Shown here piece by piece: positions 52,743 through 63,479 of a DNA stretch of 64,000 nt; the first letter of the stretch is position 1, and each line of letters starts with the position of its first letter. The DNA is taken from contig NC_052672.1 in NCBI RefSeq assembly GCF_016802725.1, positions 16,936,710-17,000,709 of the forward strand, in the 5' to 3' direction. Below the pieces are notes generated by a model, which worked only from the letters and a program-made list of their open reading frames with translations, did not search any database and was not told the DNA's origin. The translations under genes were made by a program, and so were the position numbers. This stretch comes from Solenopsis invicta (taxonomy: Eukaryota; Arthropoda; Insecta; Hymenoptera; Formicidae).

Positions 52743-52917
52743 AGCCCCACTCGGGTCGTTGACCGCTCGCGGTCCCGCAGACAGGCGCACGTGCTTGCCG
52801 TCTGGGCCGCCTCCCCACTCTCCGTCGGCCGATGGAGAGTGGGGAGGCGGCCCAGACGGCAAGCACGTGCGCCTGTCTGCGGGACCGCGAGCGGTCAATG
52901 ACTCGAGTGGAGGGGCT
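52743..52917. mobile_element. TTAA-flanked 175-bp palindrome (foldback/MITE-like or hairpin RNA locus)
   Basis: The two halves are reverse complements centred on CGGCCG at 52826-52831. From 52750 to 52828 every position pairs with 52829-52907 except three, which are G-T pairs on the + strand (52824/52833, 52758/52899, 52754/52903). A 3-base insertion (52909-52911) follows, then pairing resumes to the ends AGCCCC...GGGGCT. TTAA lies on both sides (52739-52742 and 52918-52921), the target duplication used by piggyBac-type elements. The element is strikingly GC-rich in AT-rich surroundings. It carries no transposase, so any mobility would need one in trans. Weaker similarity of the flanks (52721-52730 with 52925-52934) could mean the repeat is longer. 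Alternatives are a long-hairpin RNA source of small RNAs, or a chimeric inverted duplication from library preparation. Confidence 0.7.
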
Positions 52918-53042
52918 TTAAACAGCGTACACGCGCGCTTTGGGCAAGCGGAGTCTCTTTCGCTGCGCGAAACTAGCGCAACGACTTTGAGAGAGATCTT
53001 CTTGCATTTCACCGCGTTGTAAAAACTCTCGTAACTCATTTA

Positions 53043-53200
53043 CAGGGCTGAGTAATTAAAAAATTAAAAGTTAAATAATAAAGTTAATAACTTTTAATTT
53101 AACTTATTTAATTTTAAATGATTTAATTTTTAACTTTGTTATTTTTTAAACACATAAACTTTAATTTATTAACTTTTCACCAAAGTTAAAAATTTATTTA
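53043..53200 (+). mobile_element. Possible MITE fragment (hAT-like end)
   Basis: Begins CAGGGCTGAGTAATTAAA and continues as AT-rich sequence with inverted AAAGTTAATAACTTT-type motifs. Several hAT-related non-autonomous elements in animals start CAGGG.TGGG.AGTAA followed by AAGTTAATAACTTTT-like sequence, which this resembles. No matching second end or 8-bp target duplication was found within ~350 bases, so it would be truncated. The match is from memory and weak. Confidence 0.25.
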
Positions 53201-53842
53201 TATAAAAAAAATTTATAAAAGAAAAAAATTGTTATTTTGACTAATAATAACAACTAAACCCATTTTTAGACAGACTATCAATAATTATAAAATAAGTGAG
53301 GATAGTTTTGTAAGTATTATATTCACAGAGCATACCTCTAAAATGTGATTCAAACTTTCGAAGATAAATAAAATGTTCAGCTCGTCCTACCTAACTTATG
53401 TCCATAATTAACAAACGGTCGACTTTGTCACAGCGATAGAGAAAGACGCCAGTTGCCTGTACACACACGCGGATCTGCCGCAACAAATCGGCTACCCATA
53501 AACAACATGAGTGAGATGGGCAATGAATCCGCCACAGCAGACCCGCCCGCATTGAAGAAAAAATAATCTTAATATAAGCATATTTAATGTTAAACAGGTG
53601 CAATTTTATTCTTTAAATAAAGTAAAATTTGTTTTCAATTAAGAATATCTTTTTGCTTCGTTTTAAGAATAATTTATTTTTAATCGAAGATTATTTATTC
53701 TTGGCGCTATTCTAAACATAAAATATTCTTAGATTAAAGCATTTATTCATTTAAGAATTCATTTTTTTGGTGTGTAAGTATGCGTTGACTACAATTACAA
53801 AATAATGTTATATAATAATATATAATAATAGTGTGTATACAA
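53201..53842. other. AT-rich non-coding DNA
   Basis: No credible frame and nothing else seen. Confidence 0.6.
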
Positions 53843-53878
53843 ACACACACACACACACACGCGCGCGCGCGCGTGCGC
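53843..53878. repeat. (AC)9(GC)6-type Z-DNA tract
   Basis: Alternating AC (53843-53860) passes without a break into alternating GC (53861-53873) and TGCGCA. This is 36 bases of uninterrupted purine-pyrimidine alternation, among the strongest Z-forming sequences in the window. Confidence 0.9.
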
Positions 53879-54730
53879 AGATATACATAACGGAAATTGC
53901 AAACGCACAATCGGCTGTCAAAGGTGAGGACGCTACTCAAAACTTACTTATCGAACGCCCGCCCGCGCCGCAAAAACGAATCGTCTAAAAACGGGGATGC
54001 CTGTTTCCGCGTGATGAGTCGTGAAAGAAATAAAATTCGCCGGAATGAATGTCGCGCAGCGAAGAAAGGGCCGTTGCGACTGAAATGTCAAATTTGACGT
54101 GTTGAAAAAGATGACGGCAAGGAACGAAGAATACCAGACGCAAAAGGAAAGAAACGCATGGAGAAGGGCAGACCGGAGACCAGGTCACCCGGCACAAAGA
54201 ACGATGATGAATCGCGGCTTGATGATTGTAAGAAACTGCAACGCACAAGTCCGGAGGTCTCTGGTGGAGTCTCGAATGCACCTTACCTGTCGACCTAGCG
54301 TATCGACGAACTCGGCAAACACTTTGAAGAAAAACAATAAAAGAGCACGATGGTCTAGCACGCAACTCCCTCACATACGACATCTCCTCTCTTCTAATTA
54401 TAACAAAAATTCTATTTTCAGAAAATTCTATTTTCGAAAATAAGTACAATATAAAGAGCAAAAAGTGTAAACTAATGATACACGTGCATGCATTTTATTG
54501 CGATTCTTAATATTACGATTTATAATTCAACGTAAAGATAAAAATGTAGGAAAATGTAGTATTTTTGAAAAAAATTCATGACGTAAAAAAAATCTCGTGT
54601 TAGTTACATCTTGAAAGTTTTATTATATTCTTTAGTCACGTATCACAAAAAGTATCGTATATTTTCCAAATACCTCCGAATATTGGATGGTGACAAGTGT
54701 CGTCACTCTCTTCGCATCATTTCTGCAAAA
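53879..54730. other. Mixed then AT-rich non-coding DNA
   Basis: Frames 53985-54461 (-) and 54099-54443 (+) overlap on opposite strands and neither is recognised. This lies 3' of the candidate - strand exon and could be its intron or 3' region. Confidence 0.45.
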
Positions 54731-54961
54731 TCAGATCTCGTTAAACGTTTCTCCACCGTACGAATCTATTCTGTAACCCTGATTCACGTGCTCCCTTCTG
54801 ATCCTTAACAATTTGTACGAATTGTCTACTTCGTGCTCCATCGGCGATCCCTGATGTCCGATATTGTCAAGCATCTCAAGTGGAAGTGACATCGTTCGCG
54901 GCCCTGTGCGAAATTCCACTTGAACTCGCGTCGACGTTCCCGATAACGAAGAAGAAGACAT
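54731..54961 (-). CDS. Candidate 5' coding exon or short gene, unidentified protein
   Basis: On the - strand, ATG at 54961 opens 76 codons to TGA at 54733-54731. The protein starts MSSSSLSGTSTRVQVEF, then has a mixed, charged sequence with several Met (LPLEMLDNIG, SPMEHEVDN, RIRREHVNQ). Codons are varied and not repeat-driven. The start context CGAAAGATG is better than that of the in-frame ATG at 55006. The ~250 bases upstream are pyrimidine-rich on the coding strand, like a leader, and a CACTTCCGG motif lies ~275 bases upstream. A pyrimidine-rich stretch ending AAG directly before the ATG could be a splice acceptor, and CAC|GTGAAT inside the frame could be a donor, which would shorten the exon. 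No signal peptide or known domain is visible. The length is within chance expectation, so confidence rests on composition and context. Confidence 0.35.
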   Translation of the reverse strand: MSSSSLSGTSTRVQVEFRTGPRTMSLPLEMLDNIGHQGSPMEHEVDNSYKLLRIRREHVNQGYRIDSYGGETFNEI

Positions 54962-55226
54962 CTTTCGGTGTATAGACGCGGGGATAGAGTAGAGAAATGC
55001 GTACATGAGTTACGGGGAGTTACGGAAAGCGGCGAAGTAATGGTGGGGGAGGGAGGGGACGATCGGAAGAAAGAAAGAAACGATGCGAGAGAAACGAGAG
55101 ATCGATCGATCGAGGAAAACGAGAGAAGGATAGAGTGAGGCAAAAGAAGGAAAAGAGGCGGGAATCGTTTCTGGTCGATTTTTCAGAGCGAAGAGGAGGC
55201 GTCATCTTCCTCTTTTGAAACGTCAT
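54962..55226 (-). other. Possible 5' leader of the 54.7-kb frame
   Basis: Read on the - strand this is rich in TCTT, CCTCC and TTTC, with ATCGATCGATCGATC near 55100. Short upstream ATGs are present (for example at 55206). It looks like an untranslated leader, or a pyrimidine tract of a 5' intron. Serine/phenylalanine-rich frames here are shadows. Confidence 0.25.
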
Positions 55227-55245
55227 ATAACCGGAAGTGAGAACG
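55216..55245 (-). promoter_or_regulatory. ETS-like CACTTCCGG motif with CG island
   Basis: CCGGAAGTG at 55231-55239 on the + strand (CACTTCCGG on the -) is the consensus of ETS/NRF-2-type factors common in housekeeping promoters. A GCGGCAGCGGCGGCGG CG-rich segment follows on the + side. The position fits a promoter for the leftward frame or a bidirectional one. Confidence 0.25.
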
Positions 55246-56970
55246 CTGCGGCAGCGGCGGCGGTCCTGGCAAGCCGCGGTATGCCGGTCGGTAGAGAAGG
55301 ACGTGAGAAAAGAGAAGGAGAGGAATGAGCGACGCGACGGGGTGAAAGGGATGGAGATCGGGGTCGCGCCGAAGGTGCTGGAAAACGAAGGAGACGGGAG
55401 AATTGAAGCGTGGCTATGGAGGCTCGCTCGTGGAAAGGGAAATACTTTATAATTGAAAAGCTTCGCTTAAATGGGAACGTTTCTCTCTTTACGCCTCGAC
55501 GTCATATAAAAGTGAGAGCCCGCCGTCGACCGGATAGAGGGGGATAAACGAATTTATTACGGACAGGTCCCTCTGTTTGGACGCGTATGTGCGCGTTTAA
55601 CTTCTCACGAGTGCGGAAACGATTATTCCGGTGGAACGGTTTTCCGTGTAATTAAAATTTCCGCGTTTAATCTCCGGTATTGAACAAAACGGGCGCGCAA
55701 ACGGGCCGTCGGTAACGATCGCCATCTACGCCCGTAATAATAACAAACTGCGAAATGCAAAAATGCAGATTATAAATTTCTATACGGCCGTAAACCGATC
55801 GAATTGCTTCTGGGATCTCGTTATGCTAATTTCCTTGCCTAGTAAATAAAAGCGCTACTTTCAATTTCTCCTCCCTCTTATAAATCCTTTCGAGTGATGT
55901 GTACAAAGTTTCAAGAGCCGCATATTAGCACCAGAACTTTTTTTCTTCAACTAATTTACATTCACTGCTTTCTTAGCAAAAATTTAAGCTAAAGCTTGAT
56001 TATCCAGTTATCCAACATCAAAAACTTAAGACTTTTAAATTAAGTTTCTCAAGAATAAAAGGATAAACCTCATTTTTCCGTTCATTGGGGCTAGAGATAT
56101 TTTCCTACAAAGATTTAATTTAGACCGTAATTACCAAGTTATCTCGAGTATAAAATAAACCATAGAGTTCCCAGATTTAATTTCTATTAACGACAAGTAC
56201 ACGCTATATTTCTTTAAGAATATACTCCCCACCACCCTGTAAACTATATATTTCTTTTTCATATATCTATAATATTGTATATTGCAATTTATTATGATGA
56301 TTGATTATTTACATTTGTGTGAGTCAATCAAAAGCGTTTTCTGTGTATTCGTATAGCTGTCGAATTTTGTAATCAATAATACTCTTTTTTTTTCTTTGCT
56401 CTGCTTTCTTTCTTCACCCACTTATAAAAATGCTTTCCTTTAAAAAATTTTTATATTTTTCTTACGGATTTATTTGTTTAAATAAACTCGCCATTTAGTA
56501 TCAATTCACTGTTCAAACTCTTCTCGATTTGGCATTGAATGAAAATGTGTTATAACCACACACCATTTATTACATTACAATAACGTTATTTTCATTCTTT
56601 AAATGAACTCTGCACATGTATATATCTCTTATTACATATTATTTTTATAATACACAACATATTTTTTAGTAAAAGCACACATTTTTCAAAAGCAACATAC
56701 GGTGCCGCGCAATTATATTCCAACAGAATCCAAATTAGCTTCCTGTAATTTGCGTTTGTAAAAACCGCTAACGATCGCTTTCAACCGGGATGAAATTACC
56801 CTAATCAAGTTCAGGGAGAGCAATTCAAGCCACCACCATCGGCCACGTGTCTACCGACAAATACAACTATTTTTATGTCTTCCCGACCAAGAAGCTCTCT
56901 TGGTCGTAAGAATTTTTCCATGAACCTAGTACCATCAGAGACGTGCCATCATCGATGTAGTAGTAGTCAA
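55246..56970. other. CG-rich flank, then AT-rich DNA
   Basis: CG-rich to ~55.75 kb. A TATAAAAG at 55505 lacks an initiator at the right distance. AT-rich from ~55.8 kb. The frame 55237-55452 (+) is arginine/glutamate-rich and derives from purine-rich DNA. No gene seen. Confidence 0.5.
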
Positions 56971-56999
56971 TGTCGTCGTCGTCGTCGTCGTCGTCGTCG
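56971..56999. repeat. (GTC)9 trinucleotide repeat
   Basis: Pure GTC/TCG units, preceded by (GTA)3 and ATC repeats; short direct motifs such as CCATCATCGATG lie just upstream. Confidence 0.95.
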
Positions 57000-59588
57000 C
57001 CTTCCTTGTGAAAGGAAACGATGAAGTGAAATTGATTGAACCGGTGACCTCAGAACTTACACCATCTTTGAACTAGCATCATCTTTGACCGGAATAAGGT
57101 GCAAGCGTATGAGTGTTATATAATATGTAACTGAGGCTGAAGTAGATATTTTTGTGCGATATAGATAACTTTATGTGATAATTTCTTTATACATGCCCAC
57201 ATTGCCCACATATATATAAGAAGCACGGAATTATTCTGTCTCGTGAGAATTTAAATTTCTACCGTTATTCGAGTTTCCTTCTTTTAATATTCGTAATGAT
57301 TCGTGTTGCATTTTATTCCGTTCCATTTAACAAAGATATCAAATATGTTGAAATTAATACAAAGTTACTTTACCTTACTCTGTATATAGGAGGAGGTGAG
57401 AGGTGATGGCAGATGTAAAGGGATGGGTAAAGGGTAGCTGGGTTTTGTCTGTTCATTTGGTGAGTAACGAAGTTAGAGCCGAGGCGGCTAATCCAATCAT
57501 TCGACCACCACTCTCTCTTTCTCTTTCTCTCTTTTCTATCCTCCCTTCTTTAACGTTACATCTTTCTCTACCCACTTTCCTATCTATCTATTTATTATCA
57601 ATCTATCCATCTCGATCTCGTTACGTCGATGCAGCGTCCTATTTATATCTTTTTGTTCCAATTCTGCAAAATCAACTAAAATCCTTGCATTTGTTATTCT
57701 TTTACTTTTTTTATTTTATTCGAATTTCCTATTATTTTCAATCTGTTGAAGAAAATAAAGCGTAATAATTTGTACAAAGCAAATGTATGTATTATCCAAT
57801 GTATTCGCAATATAAAATCTCCCAAGACTAAAAGGATTGGATGTAGAAAGTATAAGAAAGAGATAATTTTCAACTAACTTGTAGGATTATATGAAATTAT
57901 TCTACTTTGAAATCCATGATGCAGACAATATCAAAACATATTTTAGCAAGAGCATAAAATATTGGAATTATTAAATGCTCTTTACAGTTGTCCAACATAA
58001 TTAAACTAACATATAATTTAGTGTCAATAGACATTGTTAAATGTTCAGTATTATATGTCATCTAATGAAAATGAGCTCTATATCGATTGATTAAATTTTG
58101 CTAGATGAACCAACGCTGATTCAATAAAACACAAAATTCGCGTAATATTTTGCAAGTCTTTTCTAATGTAACCAATTACTTTTTATAAGCATATATGACA
58201 GCAATATGTCATTGTCAAGATATATTTGTAAAACGACACATTCTGTCAAGTTGTCTATCAGGAGAAAATGACGAGGGACGATAATCGAAAAGACGATAGA
58301 TCCTTTGACGCAGTTCTTCCTTCTCCCCTAATTTACTCTGAATAGCGGTTGATTGATCAAGATTGAATAAGGCGATGTAATATAATTACGTATTGCGGAA
58401 ATATTGATATTAGGTGACGGATATAGGGCAACTTTTCAATGTGTCGATTTAATCCCATAATTTACAATTACTCACGATGCCGATCAATAAGTTATATACA
58501 CGTAGTTGGAAAGTAAATTGCTTCGACAATGATACACTGAAAACAAATTAAGATAGTAATTTAAGAAAGTAATTTAATTAATATTTTTAACATACTGAAA
58601 TAGGATCCAATAATGAAGTAAGTACATAATAACTACAATATATTGATGCACATATTGCATTTTTAACCGTAATAATGCTTTTCTTAATATGGAAAAAATT
58701 TTTCAGAATCCACCCTGGTGAATAAAAAGTATTCGTTTCATTTTCTGGACGTTCAGCGACGTAAATGGCAGTGAAACAGTCGAATGTCTCAGGCTATGAT
58801 TGTCCAAACGCAATTCTTGTCTGCACGATACGAAATCAAGAATTGTGTGGGGACATCAGCGCTCGGGGCGCGGATCAACTAAACAGTTCAAAAGGAGATA
58901 TTTATTATATATCGTATTATATTATAGCGTTTATTATATAAACTATATTATTATCAAATAAACTATAAAAAAAGTTATATTGTAAATTATTCTATCAATT
59001 TTTCTATCTATTTGCAGCAATATTATTGTTATAAAATATAATCCTAAACAATAATCATAAAATGTTACAATGAAATTATGAACACAGTATGTGCATAAAA
59101 CGTCAAATAAAAACATTAACATTTTATAAAATAAACATTTTTTTATAAATTTATATTTTTTATTATATCTATTTATTTTCTTTTTTTTTAGTAAATCTCT
59201 AAAAACAAATTTTTAATTTTTTATATAGATCCTTTCTATGTGACTGATAGGATAAAAAAGTGTTGTTGATGAAAAAGTTTGATCAGTTTTAATCTGTTAT
59301 GAAACAAAACTATATTTGCTAACACCAGGTTTGAAAAAGTTAAGTATTAAATCAGAGTAGCTGTAGTAATATAGAATATTAATATAATGGATATATATTA
59401 CTCAAATAGACGGAATAACAGAAATCAAATGTTTGCATTAACGTGATACATTTGTTCCAGTTAAAAGAGAAACTGGGAAACGGAAAGAAATGATCTCACT
59501 GTGAGAAACTGTCGTGGACATCAACTGCAAGTATATAGGTTTGCACATACGAGCACACTTACACATAGTAGTTACGAGGGATGGACAA
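57000..59588. other. AT-rich non-coding DNA
   Basis: Pyrimidine-rich CTTT/TCTC stretch at ~57510-57620, otherwise AT-rich. The frame 57403-57765 is mostly a translation of that stretch. Composition turns GC-neutral at ~59440. Confidence 0.55.
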
Positions 59589-59852
59589 ATGGCGTCGTCA
59601 GCACCTCCGTTTTCAGCAGGAACAGAATCAGAACCTATTCTTCGACCAAGGCTATTCTCTTTCCCTTTCATGCACAGTGGTGTAATGTCTCGACGAAAAC
59701 AAATGGACGAAAAAATCCACCACAGACAATATCGATTTTCGGTTATGACAATAGAAGAATCGCACCAACAATACGGCCATGTGGCCGTATTGTCAATTTC
59801 TCCCCCCCGTTTTCTCAATAAGAGAAAAAGGAAAAGGCCGATTATGGTGTGA
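59589..59852 (+). CDS. Candidate coding exon, unidentified basic protein
   Basis: ATG at 59589 in the context ACAAATGG opens 87 codons to TGA at 59850-59852. The frame stays open upstream to 59514. The product starts MASSAPPFSAGTESEP, has a basic middle (SRRKQMDEKIHHRQ) and ends in a basic cluster RKRKRP that could be nuclear-localisation-like. The island 59440-59860 is GC-neutral within AT-rich DNA. The opposite strand reads unusually Trp- and Cys-rich, as antisense frames do, so + is the better strand. However, all three + frames are largely open here, which weakens the case. GTGTGA at 59846 could be a splice donor. The palindrome at 59768-59793 lies inside. Family not recognised. Confidence 0.3.
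   Translation: MASSAPPFSAGTESEPILRPRLFSFPFMHSGVMSRRKQMDEKIHHRQYRFSVMTIEESHQQYGHVAVLSISPPRFLNKRKRKRPIMV
59768..59793. repeat. 26-bp palindrome
   Basis: ACAATACGGCCA and its exact complement are separated by two bases (TG). It lies within the candidate exon. Confidence 0.9.
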
Positions 59853-62400
59853 CGGGCTTATTGGAGTACGGGTTAATTTCGTCAGAATTTATATTGATAG
59901 TTACAAATATATTCGAACTGTTTCGTAACATGTGTGTTTCATAACTTTAGGAATTTATTTAAGACGCAAAAATGAGACAAAAAATACATTATAGGTGAAT
60001 TCAGTTATCGCGATATATTACAGATAATTTTATTAATATTGTGACATGCGAGAAATACTTGACATTTCTAAATTTTATTAGAGAATTTTATTAATTTATA
60101 ATTATATCGGGTGAATATTATTTCCCTAATTAGATTATTTGTTCAAAATGTCCATTTTCTGCTTGTAAACATGCCACTGCACTTTGTATTTGCTCTTTAG
60201 AATACCGTCAATTAATTTGCCCAAGTTCAATAAAATTTTGAATAAACAATATAATTAGGAAAATGATATTCACCTGATAAAATAATAAAATAAAAAAAAT
60301 TGTCCTTAATAAAAGTTATAAATATCTGATATTTTTTATCTGTTATAACATTAATATAATTATTGCAAAGTTATTTCACTTTTGTTTTAAATCTTTCAAT
60401 ATACGCTTATACGGTAATAAATATAAATAACATGTTGATGGCACGATATTACACATCTCTCTCGCTTGCCAGCTACACGAGATAATCGCGATCATACGAA
60501 ACAAGTTCGTACGTTCACAAATGTTGTAGAAAGTCATGCATTCCCATGAGATAACTTTGGGCAAACGTGACGTATTCGAATGCGCCGAGTGATTTGTAGG
60601 TACGAAGAGGGAAATGAGGAGAAGATAAGCGAAGAGATGCGCAACGTCTCGGTGAAAGTAAGAAGATGTTAGGCAAGCAAAAATGCATCTGTGCATTAAC
60701 TGCAAAGTGTAGTAGACATTCCCATTATAAGAGTACGCACGCACGCACACCGGTGCATCACCAAGCGCATAACTATGCGCCTACTAGCGGATGTCGGAGC
60801 ACGATATGTATGAACACGTAGGAATAAGTGTACGTGACGGTGGTTGGCACAGATACACTGGATACATTATGCATCGCGGATTTTACCCCGTATAATGCAC
60901 TTGTTACCTATGCATATAACGGACGCGGCAGGATGAAGTGTCGAGGGGTGGAAAAAGAATGGGAGGATGCCATAGCGGACAGATTACTTTTTCGAGGAAA
61001 ATAACCCACCTCGCGAGTCGTCTCCGCATGTTTATTCGCGCCTAAGTAAAAACAGAATTCATCTCGGCTGCGGTAAATTATGCCGTAATAAGAAAGCTTT
61101 ATGCTATTAAACACTCCAATAAAAAGGGTGTGTGTATTGTGGCATTGTTAAGCTCTTATTCTGGATATACTCTTTATTTGTAAGCTGATAATCTGATCTG
61201 GTTTTATAAAGAAAGATAATTGTGCAAGGGGTTTGGTAAAACTTAAGTCTTTAACGCCGATATGATACTATTCGAGATTGTTCAAGCTTGATTAAATTTT
61301 TGCGAAATTAATTACGAGCTACATTTTGCTAGAAAGTGTCTGGGATAAAAAAAATCGTACGTGCGTATCGATAGAAAAAAGAAAAAAAATTTAATCAAAA
61401 GTCAGATACAATTAATGTAAATAAAAAGATTACATTTTCTTTATTCATGTAAAAAAAATGTTAATTATTCTTGAAATGCACGGATCCTTTTTGATTCTAC
61501 GAATTTAATCAAGTTACAAAAAAAATATTTAAACGTTAGAAGTCTCAAAACCTTTCTCCCTTTTTCCAATCATATTTTTATCGGATTTTCTATTATAGAA
61601 TATAATAATCCCTGCGACTGAGTAAAAATATAGGTTAATATGCACGTACACGCACATCCACACACGCGCGTGCGCGTGCATATGCGTATAATATATATTT
61701 TTTTTATTTACTTATTTGTTTATTTGTCACATTAGCGACACTTTGTTTTAACAATGATATTATTTCAGGTGCGTATAAGTGTATATTTGTGCGCGTGCGC
61801 GCACATGTGTAAATATGGATTTTGGTAATTCTAAACTAACAAACCCAATGGAAAGCATATGAGTTATGCATGAATCTGACTATCTATTAGGCAGCACAAT
61901 CATCGTTTATTGATACACACATATGGCACGGAATAGCTCAAGATAAACGGCATCGGACATATCCAACAAAACACCATTAATTGGAGAATACGCGGTCTGA
62001 CGATTATGTAACGTCACGTGTCCTCTAGACAAGCGCTCGATGAACAGATTTAACAACGGCGAATCAATAGAGCTAAACAATAGTAGCAATTAGTCACAAG
62101 GCCACGACGGTATATCGTTCGACGGTTAATAATGTCTTTGACAGCCAACGAATGCAATAAATATTGAAATATAATAATCTTACGTGAATATCTTCCGACG
62201 GCGACGTTGATATTTTCAATGTCAATATCTTTCGATATTTATTAAATTGATTGATCTAAAATATTTGTTGGCGTTGCCACAAGCATCATTATCGAAAAAT
62301 TAGAATGAAGGCAAGATCCAAGGCAATAGGTGAAATCGCTAAGGTCGGGAGAGCTGCAACAATGAAATCACAGTACAAATGGGAAATAACTCGGGCCATA
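59853..62400. other. AT-rich and mixed non-coding DNA
   Basis: AT-rich to ~60.36 kb, mixed to ~61.1 kb with (GCAC)3 near 60737, AT-rich to ~62.33 kb. Alternating purine-pyrimidine tracts at ~61638-61696 and ~61785-61808 mix CG, CA and TG steps and are Z-DNA-type. No gene recognised. Confidence 0.5.
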
Positions 62401-63444
62401 AATTCCTACTAATGAATCCCCCAAGACACCGTAACACGTCGTGGTAAAGTACAATGTATGGCATAGGAAGAAACGCGAACGAAGACCTCCTCGTGGAAGT
62501 CGAAAGGGGGAGCGTAATTGTGTTTCGAAGAGTGGACGGGCGTCGGCTTTTCCGGCTCAACACGTACGTTATGGAGAAAGGGAGCGGGGGTAAGCGCGCG
62601 CGTGGGCGGGCGGCTCTTCTCCATGGAATTTTAATCAGCGTCAATTACTCGCGGGAGTGGCACGTTCTCCTTACGTTCGCACTTTCCTTGAGACGTAGCG
62701 GCAGAATTCAATTTTGCCGTCCTTTAGCCCGCTCAGCCGTTCCTTTCTCCCGCGAACCGACCTGGCTCGCCGCGCGAATCTCGTCGTCTCGTCGTCGCGT
62801 CGTCGCTGTTGCGAGAGGAGCGAGTAATAGGCAGGTATTACCTCGAGATGCGAGAAGGTTAATCCTATCCCCAAAAGCGTACCCTTGCCCAGCATCCTGG
62901 TTGCTACTGTTGCTGCTACAGGAGTACTCCGGTACTCTTTCTCGTGAAAATGTGTAAAGCCGAGATCGCTGCCTCCTCTCACGCAACAGTGCGACTTGAC
63001 AATCGCGTCCTCTCTAACTCCCTCCACAGCAATTGTGCTTCTCTCCTTGTATCAGCGAATTTCCCAAATTTTTGATTAATATAATTAACCTCTCTATTAT
63101 CTCATCTCACGATAAGATTACAATAATTGAATTACGTAATAGCTCGTAATAATTAGTGTTGCGGCCAAATCTCCCACTACCAAATGCGCAATGTACCGAA
63201 GCACGAGAGGCATCCCTTTAATCCTCCGTCGACTATCGTCCCTTTTCAATTCGCTCTAATAGTAATTCGCATTGTTATAATCTATAATCAAATCTTCTCT
63301 CTCGCAAATAACGCGCAACGTCACATTTAATTTACTCGTTCTCTCTTTCTCCGAAATAGCGTTATATATTTTACACTATTCATTCACGCTTTTGTATTTG
63401 AAATCTACGTGCTTTTTCCTACGAATTTAGTTATGACATTAAAT
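62401..63444. other. CG island then AT-rich DNA
   Basis: CpG-rich from ~62.45 to 63.0 kb. The longest frame (62454-62957 +, 167 codons) overlaps a 118-codon frame on the other strand and has no recognisable domain, so it is taken as a CG-rich chance frame. AT-rich after ~63.05 kb. Confidence 0.45.
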
Positions 63445-63479
63445 TAAAAAAAGAAAAGAAAAAAAAGAAAAAAAGAAAT
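63445..63479. repeat. A-rich purine tract
   Basis: A runs broken by single G for about 35 bases. Phenylalanine-rich frames on the - strand derive from it. Confidence 0.9.

Noticed and set aside
55505..55512. TATAAAAG as a promoter
   Set aside because: No initiator at about 30 bases and no frame downstream.
62454..62957. 167-codon + frame
   Set aside because: CG-rich, overlapped by a long - frame, arginine-rich, no recognisable domain or codon pattern.
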